This document shows positions 26,916 through 34,667 of a stretch of DNA of 64,000 nt, in pieces (the first letter of the stretch is position 1; each line of letters begins with the position of its first letter). The notes below the pieces were generated by a model that was not told the origin of the DNA, did no database searches, and saw only the letters and a list, made by a program, of their open reading frames with translations. A program made the position numbers and the translations under genes. The DNA comes from Anaerolineales bacterium (GTDB lineage: Bacteria; Chloroflexota; Anaerolineae; Anaerolineales; Villigracilaceae). The stretch lies in the NCBI GenBank assembly GCA_019187665.1, contig JABARH010000003.1:1-64000 (forward strand). The letters are read 5' to 3'.

Positions 26916-29900
26916 TTTCTCGACTGCTGTTTTACAAGCTCCAACACTTCCAACAGCCTCGGCATCCAATTTTCGTTCTTCGTAAAATTGACCCAATAGA
27001 TATTCCTCCCGCCGCGTACATCGGGGGCGAGATCGGGCAGACGGTTTCCCTTTGAGGATTTCAACGCCGCGTCTTCCGTCTCTGGCGCGGGCGCGGGGAA
27101 GCGCAGCGCGACCTGCCCGCCCTCCCAACTGACCGAGGCGAGTCCCGCCTTTTCGGCGCGCAGTTTGACGCGCATTTGATAGAGCAGGTTGTCCAGCATA
27201 TCGGGCAGTCCGCCGAAGCGGTCGCGGAATTCATAGGCAAGCGCGTCCAGCTCGGATTCGTCGCGCAGGTCCGCGATGCGGCGATAGAGTCGCAGGCGCA
27301 GGTTTTGGTCGGGGATATAGTCGGCGGGAATACCGATGGCGAGGGGCAGGTCCACGTTGACAGGCATGGCTAAGGGCAAGTCGAAGGTCGAAGGTCGAAG
27401 CTCAGGCGTCTCCTCGACTTTCGACTTTCGACTTTCGACTCGAATATGCCTCACCGCGTCCGCGAGCAGGCGCGTGTAAAGATGAAAGCCAACGTCCTGG
27501 ATAAATCCGTGCTGGCGCGCGCCGAGCAGTTCGCCCGCGCCGCGAATTTCGAGGTCGCGCATGGCGATCGAGTAGCCCGCGCCCAGCTGCGTATTTTCCG
27601 CGACCACATCCAGTCGCGCCTGTCCGTCTGCCGTTGGGTTGATCTTGTTGTGGCGGAAAAAATAGGCGTAGGCGCGCATCGCGCCGCGCCCGACGCGGCC
27701 GCGCAGTTGGTAAAGTTGGGCCAGGCCCAGGGCGTCGGCGCGGTCCACAATGAGGGTGTTGGCGTTCGGAATGTCGAGTCCCGATTCGATGATCGTCGTC
27801 GAAAGTAGGATGTCAATCTCTCCAGAAGTGAAGCGATGCATCACCGCCGAGAGTTCGCCCTCGGGCATCTGGCCGTGGCCCACGTCTATGCGCGCTTCGG
27901 GGACGAGTTTTTCCAAGTGCGCCTTCATCGCGTCAATGGTGTGGACGCGGTTGTGAACGAAGAAAATCTGTCCGCCGCGTTCCAGTTCGCGCAAAACAGC
28001 CTGCCGCACAATGCGCGGCGTATACGGGCCGACGTGCGTGCTGATCGGCAGGCGTTCTTCGGGCGGCGTGTTCAAATTCGAAATGTCGCGCACGCCCGTC
28101 AGCGCCATGTAGAGCGTGCGCGGAATCGGCGTGGCGGTCAGAGTCAACACGTCCAGTTCGGTGCGCATTTTTTTAAAATGTTCCTTATGCGCCACGCCGA
28201 AGCGCTGCTCCTCGTCAATCACGACCAGCCCCAAATCTTTGAATTGCACATCAGCCGAGATCAGGCGGTGCGTGCCGATCACGATATCCATTTCGCCGAT
28301 GGCGAGCCGCGCCAATATCTCATCCTGTTCTTTCTGTGTGCGAAAACGCGAGAGCATTTCAACCTTAACGGGAAACGCGGCAAGCCTTTGTAAAAATGTT
28401 TCGTAGTGCTGCTGGGCCAGCACTGTTGTGGGGACGAGAATCGCAACCTGTTTCCCGCTCATCACTGCCTTGAACGCGGCGCGCAGCGCGACCTCCGTTT
28501 TTCCGTAGCCCACGTCGCCGCACAGCAGACGATCCATTGGGCGCGGATGTTCCATATCACGCTTGATGTCTGCCAGCGCGCGCGTTTGATCCTCGGTCTC
28601 GATATACGGAAAGGAATCTTCGAGTTCGCGCTGCCAGCTGGTATCCGCTGAAAACGAATATCCCACAGAGATATGACGACGCGCGTAGAGGTCGAGCATC
28701 TCCTGCGCGATTTTCCTGACCGCCTCTTTGACTCTCCCCTGCTTTTCGCGCCACGCCTGGCCGCCGAGGTGATCGAGCGCTGGCGAGCCGCCGTCCGCGC
28801 CGACGTAGCGCGTTAACCGATCGGCTTGATGAACGGGGATGTAGAGCGTGTCGCCGCCGTCGTACTCGAGCGCGATGAACTCGCGCGCGCGCCCGTCCAA
28901 TTGGCGCTGGACGAGTCCCGCGAAACGCCCGATTCCATGATCCACGTGAACGACGTGGTCGCCCGCTTGCAGGTCTGCGTAGACCGCTTCGGGGGTTTCG
29001 ACGGCGGCGCGCACGCGTGCGCGCGGAGTCGGCCGCTCCCAGCCAAAGATTTCAGAATCCGTGATGAGGAAAAGATCCCCAATCTGCCAGCCCTCGCTGA
29101 GAGAGGCTTCGATGAATGTTAGATTTTCGATTGACGATTGCTGACGAGACTGCGCCCAAAGTTCCTGCAAGCGCGCGCGTTGACGAGAAACGATGAACGC
29201 TTGTTTGCCGTCATCCCCTAATTTTGCAAGATACTCTTCAAATGGTTTCAACCGTCCAGCGAATCGTTCGATATGACCAAACTGCTCCGCCAATCGTTCG
29301 CCGCGCGCCGACGGCTGATCGCTCTCCCCAATGTGCCCCAGTTCGATCAGCCGCCGCGTCCCAACGCCATCTGCCAACTCCGACCATGTTAAATACGGAA
29401 CGGGAAAATCGGCCGCGAGAATCCCGTCTTCGATGGATTCGTTTCGTGAGCGGATGGCCTGCTCCTCTACTTCGTCCATCATGCCTTCGATCAGGCTGAG
29501 ATCGTCCACGGCAATCAAAGATTTCGACGGGAGGTAATCGAAGAGACTGGCGGGGAAGGGGTGGAGGAGGGGAAGATGGAGTTCTGATATTTGATATTCG
29601 TTATTCGATAAATCGAAATTCGGAACATCCAATATCGAATCTCGATTATCGAATAACGAATCGTTGCCTAGAAGAAATTCCCTTGCGGGCGTAATCAGAA
29701 TCGAATCCAATGTCGCAATGGTACGCTGGGTGGCTGGATCAAACTGACGAAGAGTCTCAATCTCATCGCCGAAGAAATCCAGGCGGGCGGGTTGCCGCGC
29801 GGCCATCGGCCAGATGTCGAGCAGGCCGCCGCGATGGGAGAATTGACCCGCTTCGAGGACCGTGTCCGCGCGCTGGTAGCCGATCTCAGCCCAGGCGCGG

Positions 29901-30379
29901 ATGAGAGTTTCAGGCTGGATGGTTTGTCCCGCAGAAAGCTTCTTGCAGGCTTTGAGATAGTCGCGGCGCGGGAGAGTGCGCGTCATTAAAGAGCGAGCGG
30001 AGGCGACAACGATGGGCGGAGTTTGCGGTTTTTGGATAAACGGCAAGTGGTAAGCAGCGAGGGCGGTGAGAACCTGTAAACGTTCGCGGCGCGTTGTTGC
30101 GCCCCAGGGAGATTGCTCATAAAAAAGCGGATTGGGTTCAGCGAAAAGATAGCGCGGCGCTTCGGGAAGCCAGAAAGCCAATTCATCAAAGAGCGCGAGG
30201 GCGCGATCGGCGCGGTCGGTGACGAGCAGGGTCGGCTGGTTCAGGTCCGCGTGGAGGGAGGCAAGCACAGGCAGGCGCGCGGAACGCGGCAAACCGAGAG
30301 GCTGCGCGGAGAGATTCGCCAGTGTCTCCTGGTAGGCGGGCAGGGATCGGATGCGCTGGAGGAGGAGAGAGGAGGACAC
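26909..30379 (-). CDS. mfd: Transcription-repair coupling factor
   Basis: A 1156-residue Mfd. The UvrB-like N-terminal part (GGLLDIWPMAARQPARLDFFG) is followed by the RNA-polymerase-interacting region GDHVVHVDHGIGRFAGL, then helicase motifs CGDVGYGKTEVALRA, DEEQRFGV, TATPIPRTL, HNRVHTIDAM, TTIIESGLDIPNANTLI and GRVGRG. A TRCF domain ends the protein. It releases stalled RNA polymerase and recruits UvrA. The start is a GTG directly against a 7-bp repeat array, with no ribosome-binding site, so the exact start is unsure. Two more arrays are in frame inside it (about residues 239-264 and 980-1001). It probably shares a transcript with pth. Confidence 0.95.
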   Translation of the reverse strand: MSSSLLLQRIRSLPAYQETLANLSAQPLGLPRSARLPVLASLHADLNQPTLLVTDRADRALALFDELAFWLPEAPRYLFAEPNPLFYEQSPWGATTRRERLQVLTALAAYHLPFIQKPQTPPIVVASARSLMTRTLPRRDYLKACKKLSAGQTIQPETLIRAWAEIGYQRADTVLEAGQFSHRGGLLDIWPMAARQPARLDFFGDEIETLRQFDPATQRTIATLDSILITPAREFLLGNDSLFDNRDSILDVPNFDLSNNEYQISELHLPLLHPFPASLFDYLPSKSLIAVDDLSLIEGMMDEVEEQAIRSRNESIEDGILAADFPVPYLTWSELADGVGTRRLIELGHIGESDQPSARGERLAEQFGHIERFAGRLKPFEEYLAKLGDDGKQAFIVSRQRARLQELWAQSRQQSSIENLTFIEASLSEGWQIGDLFLITDSEIFGWERPTPRARVRAAVETPEAVYADLQAGDHVVHVDHGIGRFAGLVQRQLDGRAREFIALEYDGGDTLYIPVHQADRLTRYVGADGGSPALDHLGGQAWREKQGRVKEAVRKIAQEMLDLYARRHISVGYSFSADTSWQRELEDSFPYIETEDQTRALADIKRDMEHPRPMDRLLCGDVGYGKTEVALRAAFKAVMSGKQVAILVPTTVLAQQHYETFLQRLAAFPVKVEMLSRFRTQKEQDEILARLAIGEMDIVIGTHRLISADVQFKDLGLVVIDEEQRFGVAHKEHFKKMRTELDVLTLTATPIPRTLYMALTGVRDISNLNTPPEERLPISTHVGPYTPRIVRQAVLRELERGGQIFFVHNRVHTIDAMKAHLEKLVPEARIDVGHGQMPEGELSAVMHRFTSGEIDILLSTTIIESGLDIPNANTLIVDRADALGLAQLYQLRGRVGRGAMRAYAYFFRHNKINPTADGQARLDVVAENTQLGAGYSIAMRDLEIRGAGELLGARQHGFIQDVGFHLYTRLLADAVRHIRVESRKSKVEETPELRPSTFDLPLAMPVNVDLPLAIGIPADYIPDQNLRLRLYRRIADLRDESELDALAYEFRDRFGGLPDMLDNLLYQMRVKLRAEKAGLASVSWEGGQVALRFPAPAPETEDAALKSSKGNRLPDLAPDVRGGRNIYWVNFTKNENWMPRLLEVLELVKQQSRNY
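27379..27441. repeat. Inverted 7-bp repeat array in the mfd coding region
   Basis: Three TCGAAGG-type units on the left face four TCGACTT units on the right, so the arms can pair except at G-T positions. The insert encodes residues about 980-1001 of Mfd, just before the TRCF domain, and keeps the frame. Confidence 0.7.
29587..29663. repeat. Inverted TCGAATA-type repeat in the mfd coding region
   Basis: The arms ATTCGTTATTCGATAA (29596-29611) and TTATCGAATAACGAAT (29646-29661) are exact reverse complements, with looser 7-bp periodicity between them. It is AT-rich in a GC-rich gene and encodes an Asn/Asp/Ser-rich loop at about residues 239-264. Confidence 0.75.
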
Positions 30380-30433
30380 GGGGTGCGGGGTACGAGTTGC
30401 GGGGTGCGGGGTACGGGGTACGGGGTACGGGGG
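30380..30433. repeat. 7-bp repeat array between pth and mfd
   Basis: Units GCGGGGT and ACGGGGT are repeated about seven times with one divergent unit. It ends directly at the GTG start of mfd on the minus strand and begins 12 bp past the pth stop. Confidence 0.75.
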
Positions 30434-30445
30434 CGTGAGAGCAGG

Positions 30446-31036
30446 TCACTCCGAGGTTTCGCCTGTTCCGTTAAATTTATTCATTGCCGCGTTCAGACCT
30501 TCAGCGACAAACGTCAGCGCGGCGTCGGCGGCGCGGTCGAGAATTTCGGAGAGGTCTTTCAAGTCGGCGCGGGGGAAATCCTGGAGGACGTAATCGGCGG
30601 GATCCATCCTCCCAGGCGGGCGTCCAATGCCGAGACGCAGGCGCGGGAAATCTTTCGAGCCGAGACGTTCGATGATGGAGGCCATACCGCGCTGGCCGCC
30701 AGGTCCGCCCGAGGCGCGGATGCGGATCGCGCCGAAGGGCAGGTCCAGGTCGTCGGAGAGAACCATGAGATTCGCGATGGGAATTTTGTAGAAGTGCGCC
30801 AGTCCCTGCACGGATTGACCCGAGAGATTCATGTAGGTCTGCGGCTTGGCGAGGATCAACTTGCGTTCTTCGTGAAGCGCGGTGATGACAATGGCCTTCG
30901 ATTGCATCTTCATCCCGCGCGCGTTCAAGCGGACGCACAAGCGGTCAATCAGCATGAAGCCGAAGTTATGACGGGAGTCTTTGTGTTCGCGGCCAGGGTT
31001 ACCGAGGCCGATGAGGAGGAGGGTGTCAGGTGTCAT
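30446..31036 (-). CDS. pth: Peptidyl-tRNA hydrolase
   Basis: A 196-residue Pth. It has LLIGLGNPGREHKDSRHNFGF with the catalytic His, KPQTYMNLSGQSVQ, VLSDDLDLPFGAIRIRASG and GGQRGMASIIERLG. It cleaves peptidyl-tRNA released by ribosomes. The first codons (MTPDT) and the whole upstream region are made of 7-bp repeat units, and no ribosome-binding site is visible; the real start may be LLLIGLGN or leaderless. It is followed by mfd on the same strand. Confidence 0.95.
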   Translation of the reverse strand: MTPDTLLLIGLGNPGREHKDSRHNFGFMLIDRLCVRLNARGMKMQSKAIVITALHEERKLILAKPQTYMNLSGQSVQGLAHFYKIPIANLMVLSDDLDLPFGAIRIRASGGPGGQRGMASIIERLGSKDFPRLRLGIGRPPGRMDPADYVLQDFPRADLKDLSEILDRAADAALTFVAEGLNAAMNKFNGTGETSE

Positions 31037-31165
31037 GTTTCAGGTGTCATGTTTCAGGTGTCAGGTGTCAGGTGTCAGGTTTCGGGTGTCGGGTGTCAGG
31101 TGTCGGGTGTTGGGTGTCAGGTGTCAGGTTTCAGGTTTCAGGTGTCGGGTGTCGGGGTTCGGGTT
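31027..31165. repeat. GGTGTCA heptanucleotide array over the pth start
   Basis: About twenty tandem 7-bp units with consensus GGTGTCA and variants TGTTTCA, GGTTTCA, GGTGTCG. It covers the first codons and the 5' leader of pth. Two ATGs 14 bp apart fall in different frames. Confidence 0.85.
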
Positions 31166-31206
31166 AGAGAGCGCCTTTTACGCTCAAACAAAAGAAAAGC
31201 CTGCTA

Positions 31207-31303
31207 ATGTACGTGTGTACGTGTGTACGTGTGTACGTGTATACGTGTGTACGTGTATACGTGTATACGTGTGTACCTGTATACGTGTGTACCTGTATAC
31301 GTG
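31207..31303. repeat. ACGTGTGT octanucleotide array
   Basis: Twelve tandem 8-bp units ACGTGTGT, ACGTGTAT and ACCTGTAT. It lies between the pth repeat and the 3' end of the 31312 gene, only 40 bp from the GGTGTCA array. It shares its unit with the arrays at 37950 and 44480. Confidence 0.85.
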
Positions 31304-31311
31304 CCATACGC

Positions 31312-31932
31312 TCATCGTCGAAGATGAAGGAGGGCTCCGATGATGAGAAAAGCAAGGAAGGCAATGAACAGTCCACGCGTGAGGCTGGAGATGATCTCGG
31401 CCTGGGTCACGGCAGCGGGATTGGGCGGAAGAGGCGTGGGCGTGGGTAAATGCGTGGCTGTGGGCGCGGGCGTGATCGTGGGAGGCGAGGTCGGCGCGGC
31501 GGTTTCGTAGAATTCGGGAGTGACTGTCGGTGGGACAGTGGCGGTTTCAGTCGGGGTCAGGTTGCGGATGCGCAGGCCCGTCACAACAGAGTCGAGGATG
31601 GAGCCGTCCTGCAAGGTCACGCGCAAGCGCAGGTCGTAGTCGCCGTCGGTGACGAGATTCGTGTCCCACTGGGCGAGCAGGCCGTCGTTGATGGGTTGGT
31701 CAACGTTGGCGATGAGGAACCAGGTTGGGGTCGGAGAGGATGCGTAGGAGAAGGAAAGTTCAGCGGAGAAGAATCCATCTATCGCTGTCGTCCCGAGGAT
31801 GTCCACCAGTCCGCGTAAGGTCGCGCCCGAAGGTGGAGAGGCGATGCGGATGCCTGTCTCGGCCTGCGCGAGCGCGTGGGCGGGAATCAAAAACGCAAGC
31901 GCCAACAGACCAGCCAACCAACGGAGACGCAT
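31312..31932 (-). CDS. Secreted, membrane-anchored surface protein
   Basis: A 206-residue protein with a signal peptide (RLRWLAGLLALAFLIPAHAL). A beta-sandwich-like domain follows (SPPSGATLRG to GLRIRN), then a long Thr/Pro-rich stalk, and a C-terminal helix GLFIAFLAFLIIGALLHLRR. This layout is that of a surface protein standing off the membrane. The domain recalls Ig-like folds that bind at membranes, but I do not recognise the family. The start at 31932 shares one base with the stop of the upstream small gene (TGATG), so the two are translationally coupled. Confidence 0.65.
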   Translation of the reverse strand: MRLRWLAGLLALAFLIPAHALAQAETGIRIASPPSGATLRGLVDILGTTAIDGFFSAELSFSYASSPTPTWFLIANVDQPINDGLLAQWDTNLVTDGDYDLRLRVTLQDGSILDSVVTGLRIRNLTPTETATVPPTVTPEFYETAAPTSPPTITPAPTATHLPTPTPLPPNPAAVTQAEIISSLTRGLFIAFLAFLIIGALLHLRR

Positions 31933-32126
31933 CAGAAGAGACTCAGCCAGTCGGTGTTGCCGAAGATGCCGCAAGCGAACAGGATAAAGATGATGAAGAG
32001 GATGACTCCGCATCCAAACCCTGAACAGCCGCGCCCAAAACCGAAGCGCTGTTGAAGCCAGTCGAAGAGTTTGTCGAGCAGAAAGAGTTGAAGCAGACCA
32101 GCGAGGCAGCCTTTTCGATCGCGCAT
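31932..32126 (-). CDS. Small membrane protein, 64 residues
   Basis: A short protein beginning RDRKGCLAGLLQLFLLDKLFD, with a Gly/Phe-rich middle and one hydrophobic helix (CGVILFIIFILFACGIFG). The ATG at 32126 follows AAAGGAGAATGAA. It is coupled by TGATG overlap to the secreted protein gene. No function is recognised. Confidence 0.6.
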   Translation of the reverse strand: MRDRKGCLAGLLQLFLLDKLFDWLQQRFGFGRGCSGFGCGVILFIIFILFACGIFGNTDWLSLF

Positions 32127-32263
32127 TTCATTCTCCTTTCGTTTTGCAACTGATAAGTTTAACATGAAGGCGGGGGCGGGTCAAATTTAAGAAAGCGCGC
32201 GCGAAGAAGCCAGCGATGGCGCCTTTCGCGGATGCTGTTGTTTCCCGCACGGCAATCCGCTGA

Positions 32264-32269
32264 TATACT
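32264..32269 (+). promoter_or_regulatory. -10 box of the corrinoid operon
   Basis: TATACT lies 7 nt before the ATG of a 25-codon leader ORF and about 98 bp before the corrinoid protein gene. Confidence 0.5.
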
Positions 32270-32276
32270 CGGGCGC

Positions 32277-32354
32277 ATGGAGCAACGTCTCGCGCAGGCG
32301 TACAACCGGGCTGGGCGCTGTCGTTTGCGGCGCGGCTCGATCATCCCACCCTGA
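32277..32354 (+). CDS. Possible 25-residue leader peptide of the corrinoid operon
   Basis: An ORF reading MEQRLAQAYNRAGRCRLRR and ending IIPP sits 7 nt behind a TATACT box. Its stop codon abuts the AGGAGAAACTTT ribosome-binding site of the corrinoid gene. It is basic, with five arginines in its second half. It could be a regulatory leader or a chance ORF; nothing shows that it is translated. Confidence 0.35.
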   Translation: MEQRLAQAYNRAGRCRLRRGSIIPP

Positions 32355-32366
32355 AGGAGAAACTTT

Positions 32367-33017
32367 ATGTCTGAAGAGTTGAAACAAAAAATGGCCCAAT
32401 CCATCCTCGACGGAGACTCGGATGTCTCGGCGGAACTGGCGCGCGAGGCGGTCGCGGCTGGAATGGATCCGCTCGACGCGATCACCAATGGCTACGTGGT
32501 CGGCATTAACAAGGTCGGCGACAATTTTGCCGCGGGCGAAGCCTTTCTCCCTGAACTGGTGATGGCCGGCGAAGCCATGAAGGCTGCGGTGGCGATTCTC
32601 GAGCCGGAGTTGATGAAGAAGGGCGCGGCGCGCAAGACCCTCGGCAAGGTGGTCATGGCCACGGTCGAGGGCGATATTCACGAGATCGGCAAGTCGCTGG
32701 TTGGGACGATGCTGGCGGCCTCCGGCTTCACCGTCTACGACATGGGCGTGGACAACCCGTCTGACAAGATCATCGCCAAGGCGCTCGAGGTGGATGCGGA
32801 TCTCATCGGACTCTCGGCGTTATTGACCACCACGATGATTCGCCAGAAGGAAGTGATCAACAAACTGGACGAGAAAGGTTTACGAAAAAAGATCCGCGTG
32901 ATGGTGGGCGGCGCGCCCGTGACCCGCGACTGGGTGCACAAGATCGAAGCCGACGGCTACTCGGAGGATGCGATGGGCGCGGTGCAGGTGGCCAAGCAAT
33001 TGATGGGCGAAGCGTGA
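32367..33017 (+). CDS. Corrinoid (cobalamin-binding) methyltransferase protein, MttC/MtgC-type
   Basis: A 216-residue protein of the methylamine corrinoid family. Residues 1-88 are the helical cap domain. The B12 fold follows with GDIHEIGKSLVGTM (cobalt-ligand His105), MGVDNPSDKI, GLSALLTTTM and MVGGAPVTRDW. It carries the methyl group between MttB-type enzymes and the acceptor methyltransferase. The ATG follows AGGAGAAACTTT. It is the first main gene of a rightward block with two MttB homologues and a reductive activator, which supports the role. Confidence 0.92.
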   Translation: MSEELKQKMAQSILDGDSDVSAELAREAVAAGMDPLDAITNGYVVGINKVGDNFAAGEAFLPELVMAGEAMKAAVAILEPELMKKGAARKTLGKVVMATVEGDIHEIGKSLVGTMLAASGFTVYDMGVDNPSDKIIAKALEVDADLIGLSALLTTTMIRQKEVINKLDEKGLRKKIRVMVGGAPVTRDWVHKIEADGYSEDAMGAVQVAKQLMGEA

Positions 33018-33133
33018 TTTGGGAAAGCGCCGATTGTGCGCGCTTCTGCAAGCGGTCCATTCAGGGCCTGCGCGTCCTCCAGAACTGGAAAACGCTGGTC
33101 GGAGCCAGATTTTTTTGAGAGAGGTTTTTTTTC

Positions 33134-34591
33134 ATGCGACCCAAACTTGAACTTCTTACAGGCATGCAGATCGGTCAAATATTCGATGAGGCATTTCAAC
33201 TATTGCTGAAGCCGGGCGTCAAGGTGCAATATCCGGAAGCGCGTCAACTCCTGGCCGAAGCGGGCGCGAATGTGGATGAAACAACGGATGTTGTGCGTAT
33301 CCCGGAGAAACTCGTTCGCGCCGCGCTGCAAACCGTCCCGACTCAATTTTTCCTCCACGACCGCCGCGGCAACCCCGCAGTTCAGTATGGCGGCGAGGCG
33401 GTTCACTTCGACCCCGGCTCCTCGGCCGTTCATATCCTCGACCCCGACACGGGCGAACACCACCCCTCCGAGACCAAAGACCTGGCGCGGCTCGTCAAGG
33501 TGGCGGAGATGCTTCCACAATACGACGCGCAATCAACGGCAGTCGTATGCAACGAGGTCGCCAAAGAGATCGGCGACCTGTATCGTTTGTATGTCGTTCT
33601 GATGCTCTCCGAAAAACCGATCGTGACCGGCGCGTTCTCGAACAAAAATCTGCAGGCAATGTTCGACATGCTCGCCATCTACGCGGGCGGGCGCGACGCG
33701 CTGGCCGCGAAGCCAATGGCTGTTTTTGACGTCTGCCCCTCGCCGCCGCTGATCTGGTCTGCGTTTGGCGCGGGAAATTTGATTCAACTTGCGCGCGCCG
33801 GGGTTCCGGCCGAAATTATTTCCATGCCGCTGGCCGGCGCCGGCTCGCCTGTGACCCTGCTCGGTTCGCTCGTCCAGCACACGGCGGAATGTTTGAGCGG
33901 GATCGCGATCCACCAACTCGCCCGGCCCGGCGCGCCCATCGTTTGGGGCGGCGCGCCGGCCATCTTCGATATGAAAAAAGGCGGCACACCGATGGGCGCC
34001 ATCGAGACCGCCATGCTCGACGCCGGGTACGCGCAGGTTGGCAAATCGTTGGGCATGCCGACGCACGGCTATCTCTGCGCCACCGACGCGAAACTGGTGG
34101 ACGCGCAAGCCGGGCTCGAAAGCGGCATGACCGCCCTGGTCGGCGGGCTCGCGGGCATCAACATGATCAGCGGCGCGGGGATGATAGATTTCCTCGCCTG
34201 CCACAGCCCGGAAAAACTGGTTATAGACGCGGAGATCATCGGCATGGTCAAACGCATGCTCGAGGGCATGAAAGTTCTCACCGATCCGTACGCGACCGGC
34301 TTTTACGACAATATCAACTTCAAGGCCGATTTCCTCAAGCAGAAGTTGACCCGCGATCTCTTCCCGAAGGAACAATATCTGCCCTCGCCGGTGATTGACC
34401 GCGACTCGATGCGCGGCTGGCAGAACAGCGGCGCAAAAGACACCTTCCAGCGCGCCAAAGCCCGCGCCGACGAACTGGTTGGCAAATATCAGCGCCCCGA
34501 ATCCGCGCGGGCGCACGAAACAGAACTCGCAGGCATGGTCTCCTCTCTGGCGCGCGAGGCAGGCATGGATACCCTGCCGGAGTTAATATAG
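33134..34591 (+). CDS. Trimethylamine methyltransferase family protein (non-pyrrolysine MttB), copy 1
   Basis: A 485-residue TIM-barrel protein with the family's GMVSSLAREAGMDTLPE-like tail, HDRRGNPAVQYGG, FDPGSSAVHILDPDTGE and a GGLAGINMISGAGMIDF segment. The frame is open without an in-frame TAG, so it is of the non-pyrrolysine type that demethylates quaternary amines such as glycine betaine, proline betaine or carnitine. The substrate of this copy is unknown. It lies 116 bp after the corrinoid gene. A second, diverged copy follows the S9 peptidase. Confidence 0.88.
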   Translation: MRPKLELLTGMQIGQIFDEAFQLLLKPGVKVQYPEARQLLAEAGANVDETTDVVRIPEKLVRAALQTVPTQFFLHDRRGNPAVQYGGEAVHFDPGSSAVHILDPDTGEHHPSETKDLARLVKVAEMLPQYDAQSTAVVCNEVAKEIGDLYRLYVVLMLSEKPIVTGAFSNKNLQAMFDMLAIYAGGRDALAAKPMAVFDVCPSPPLIWSAFGAGNLIQLARAGVPAEIISMPLAGAGSPVTLLGSLVQHTAECLSGIAIHQLARPGAPIVWGGAPAIFDMKKGGTPMGAIETAMLDAGYAQVGKSLGMPTHGYLCATDAKLVDAQAGLESGMTALVGGLAGINMISGAGMIDFLACHSPEKLVIDAEIIGMVKRMLEGMKVLTDPYATGFYDNINFKADFLKQKLTRDLFPKEQYLPSPVIDRDSMRGWQNSGAKDTFQRAKARADELVGKYQRPESARAHETELAGMVSSLAREAGMDTLPELI

Positions 34592-34652
34592 CGTACACGC
34601 AGATCCACCGCCGGTGTATGTTTTACGCGCGTCCGCGTGTGTTTCTCAACGG

Positions 34653-34658
34653 TATGCT
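34653..34658 (+). promoter_or_regulatory. Possible -10 box of the S9 peptidase gene
   Basis: TATGCT ends 9 nt before the ATG at 34668, with no ribosome-binding site, similar to other leaderless-looking starts here. Confidence 0.3.
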
Positions 34659-34667
34659 TCCCCAATC

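Noticed and set aside
30113..31207. A 364-codon plus-strand ORF ending in VSGVRCQVSG-like repeats
   Set aside because: It is antisense to pth and mfd and its end is translated tandem repeat.
33018..33133. Cobalamin riboswitch before the MttB gene
   Set aside because: The gap is 116 bp and no B12-box-like GCCACTG sequence is present.
33134..34591. Pyrrolysine-containing MttB
   Set aside because: There is no in-frame TAG in either MttB gene, and no pylT-like tRNA was seen.
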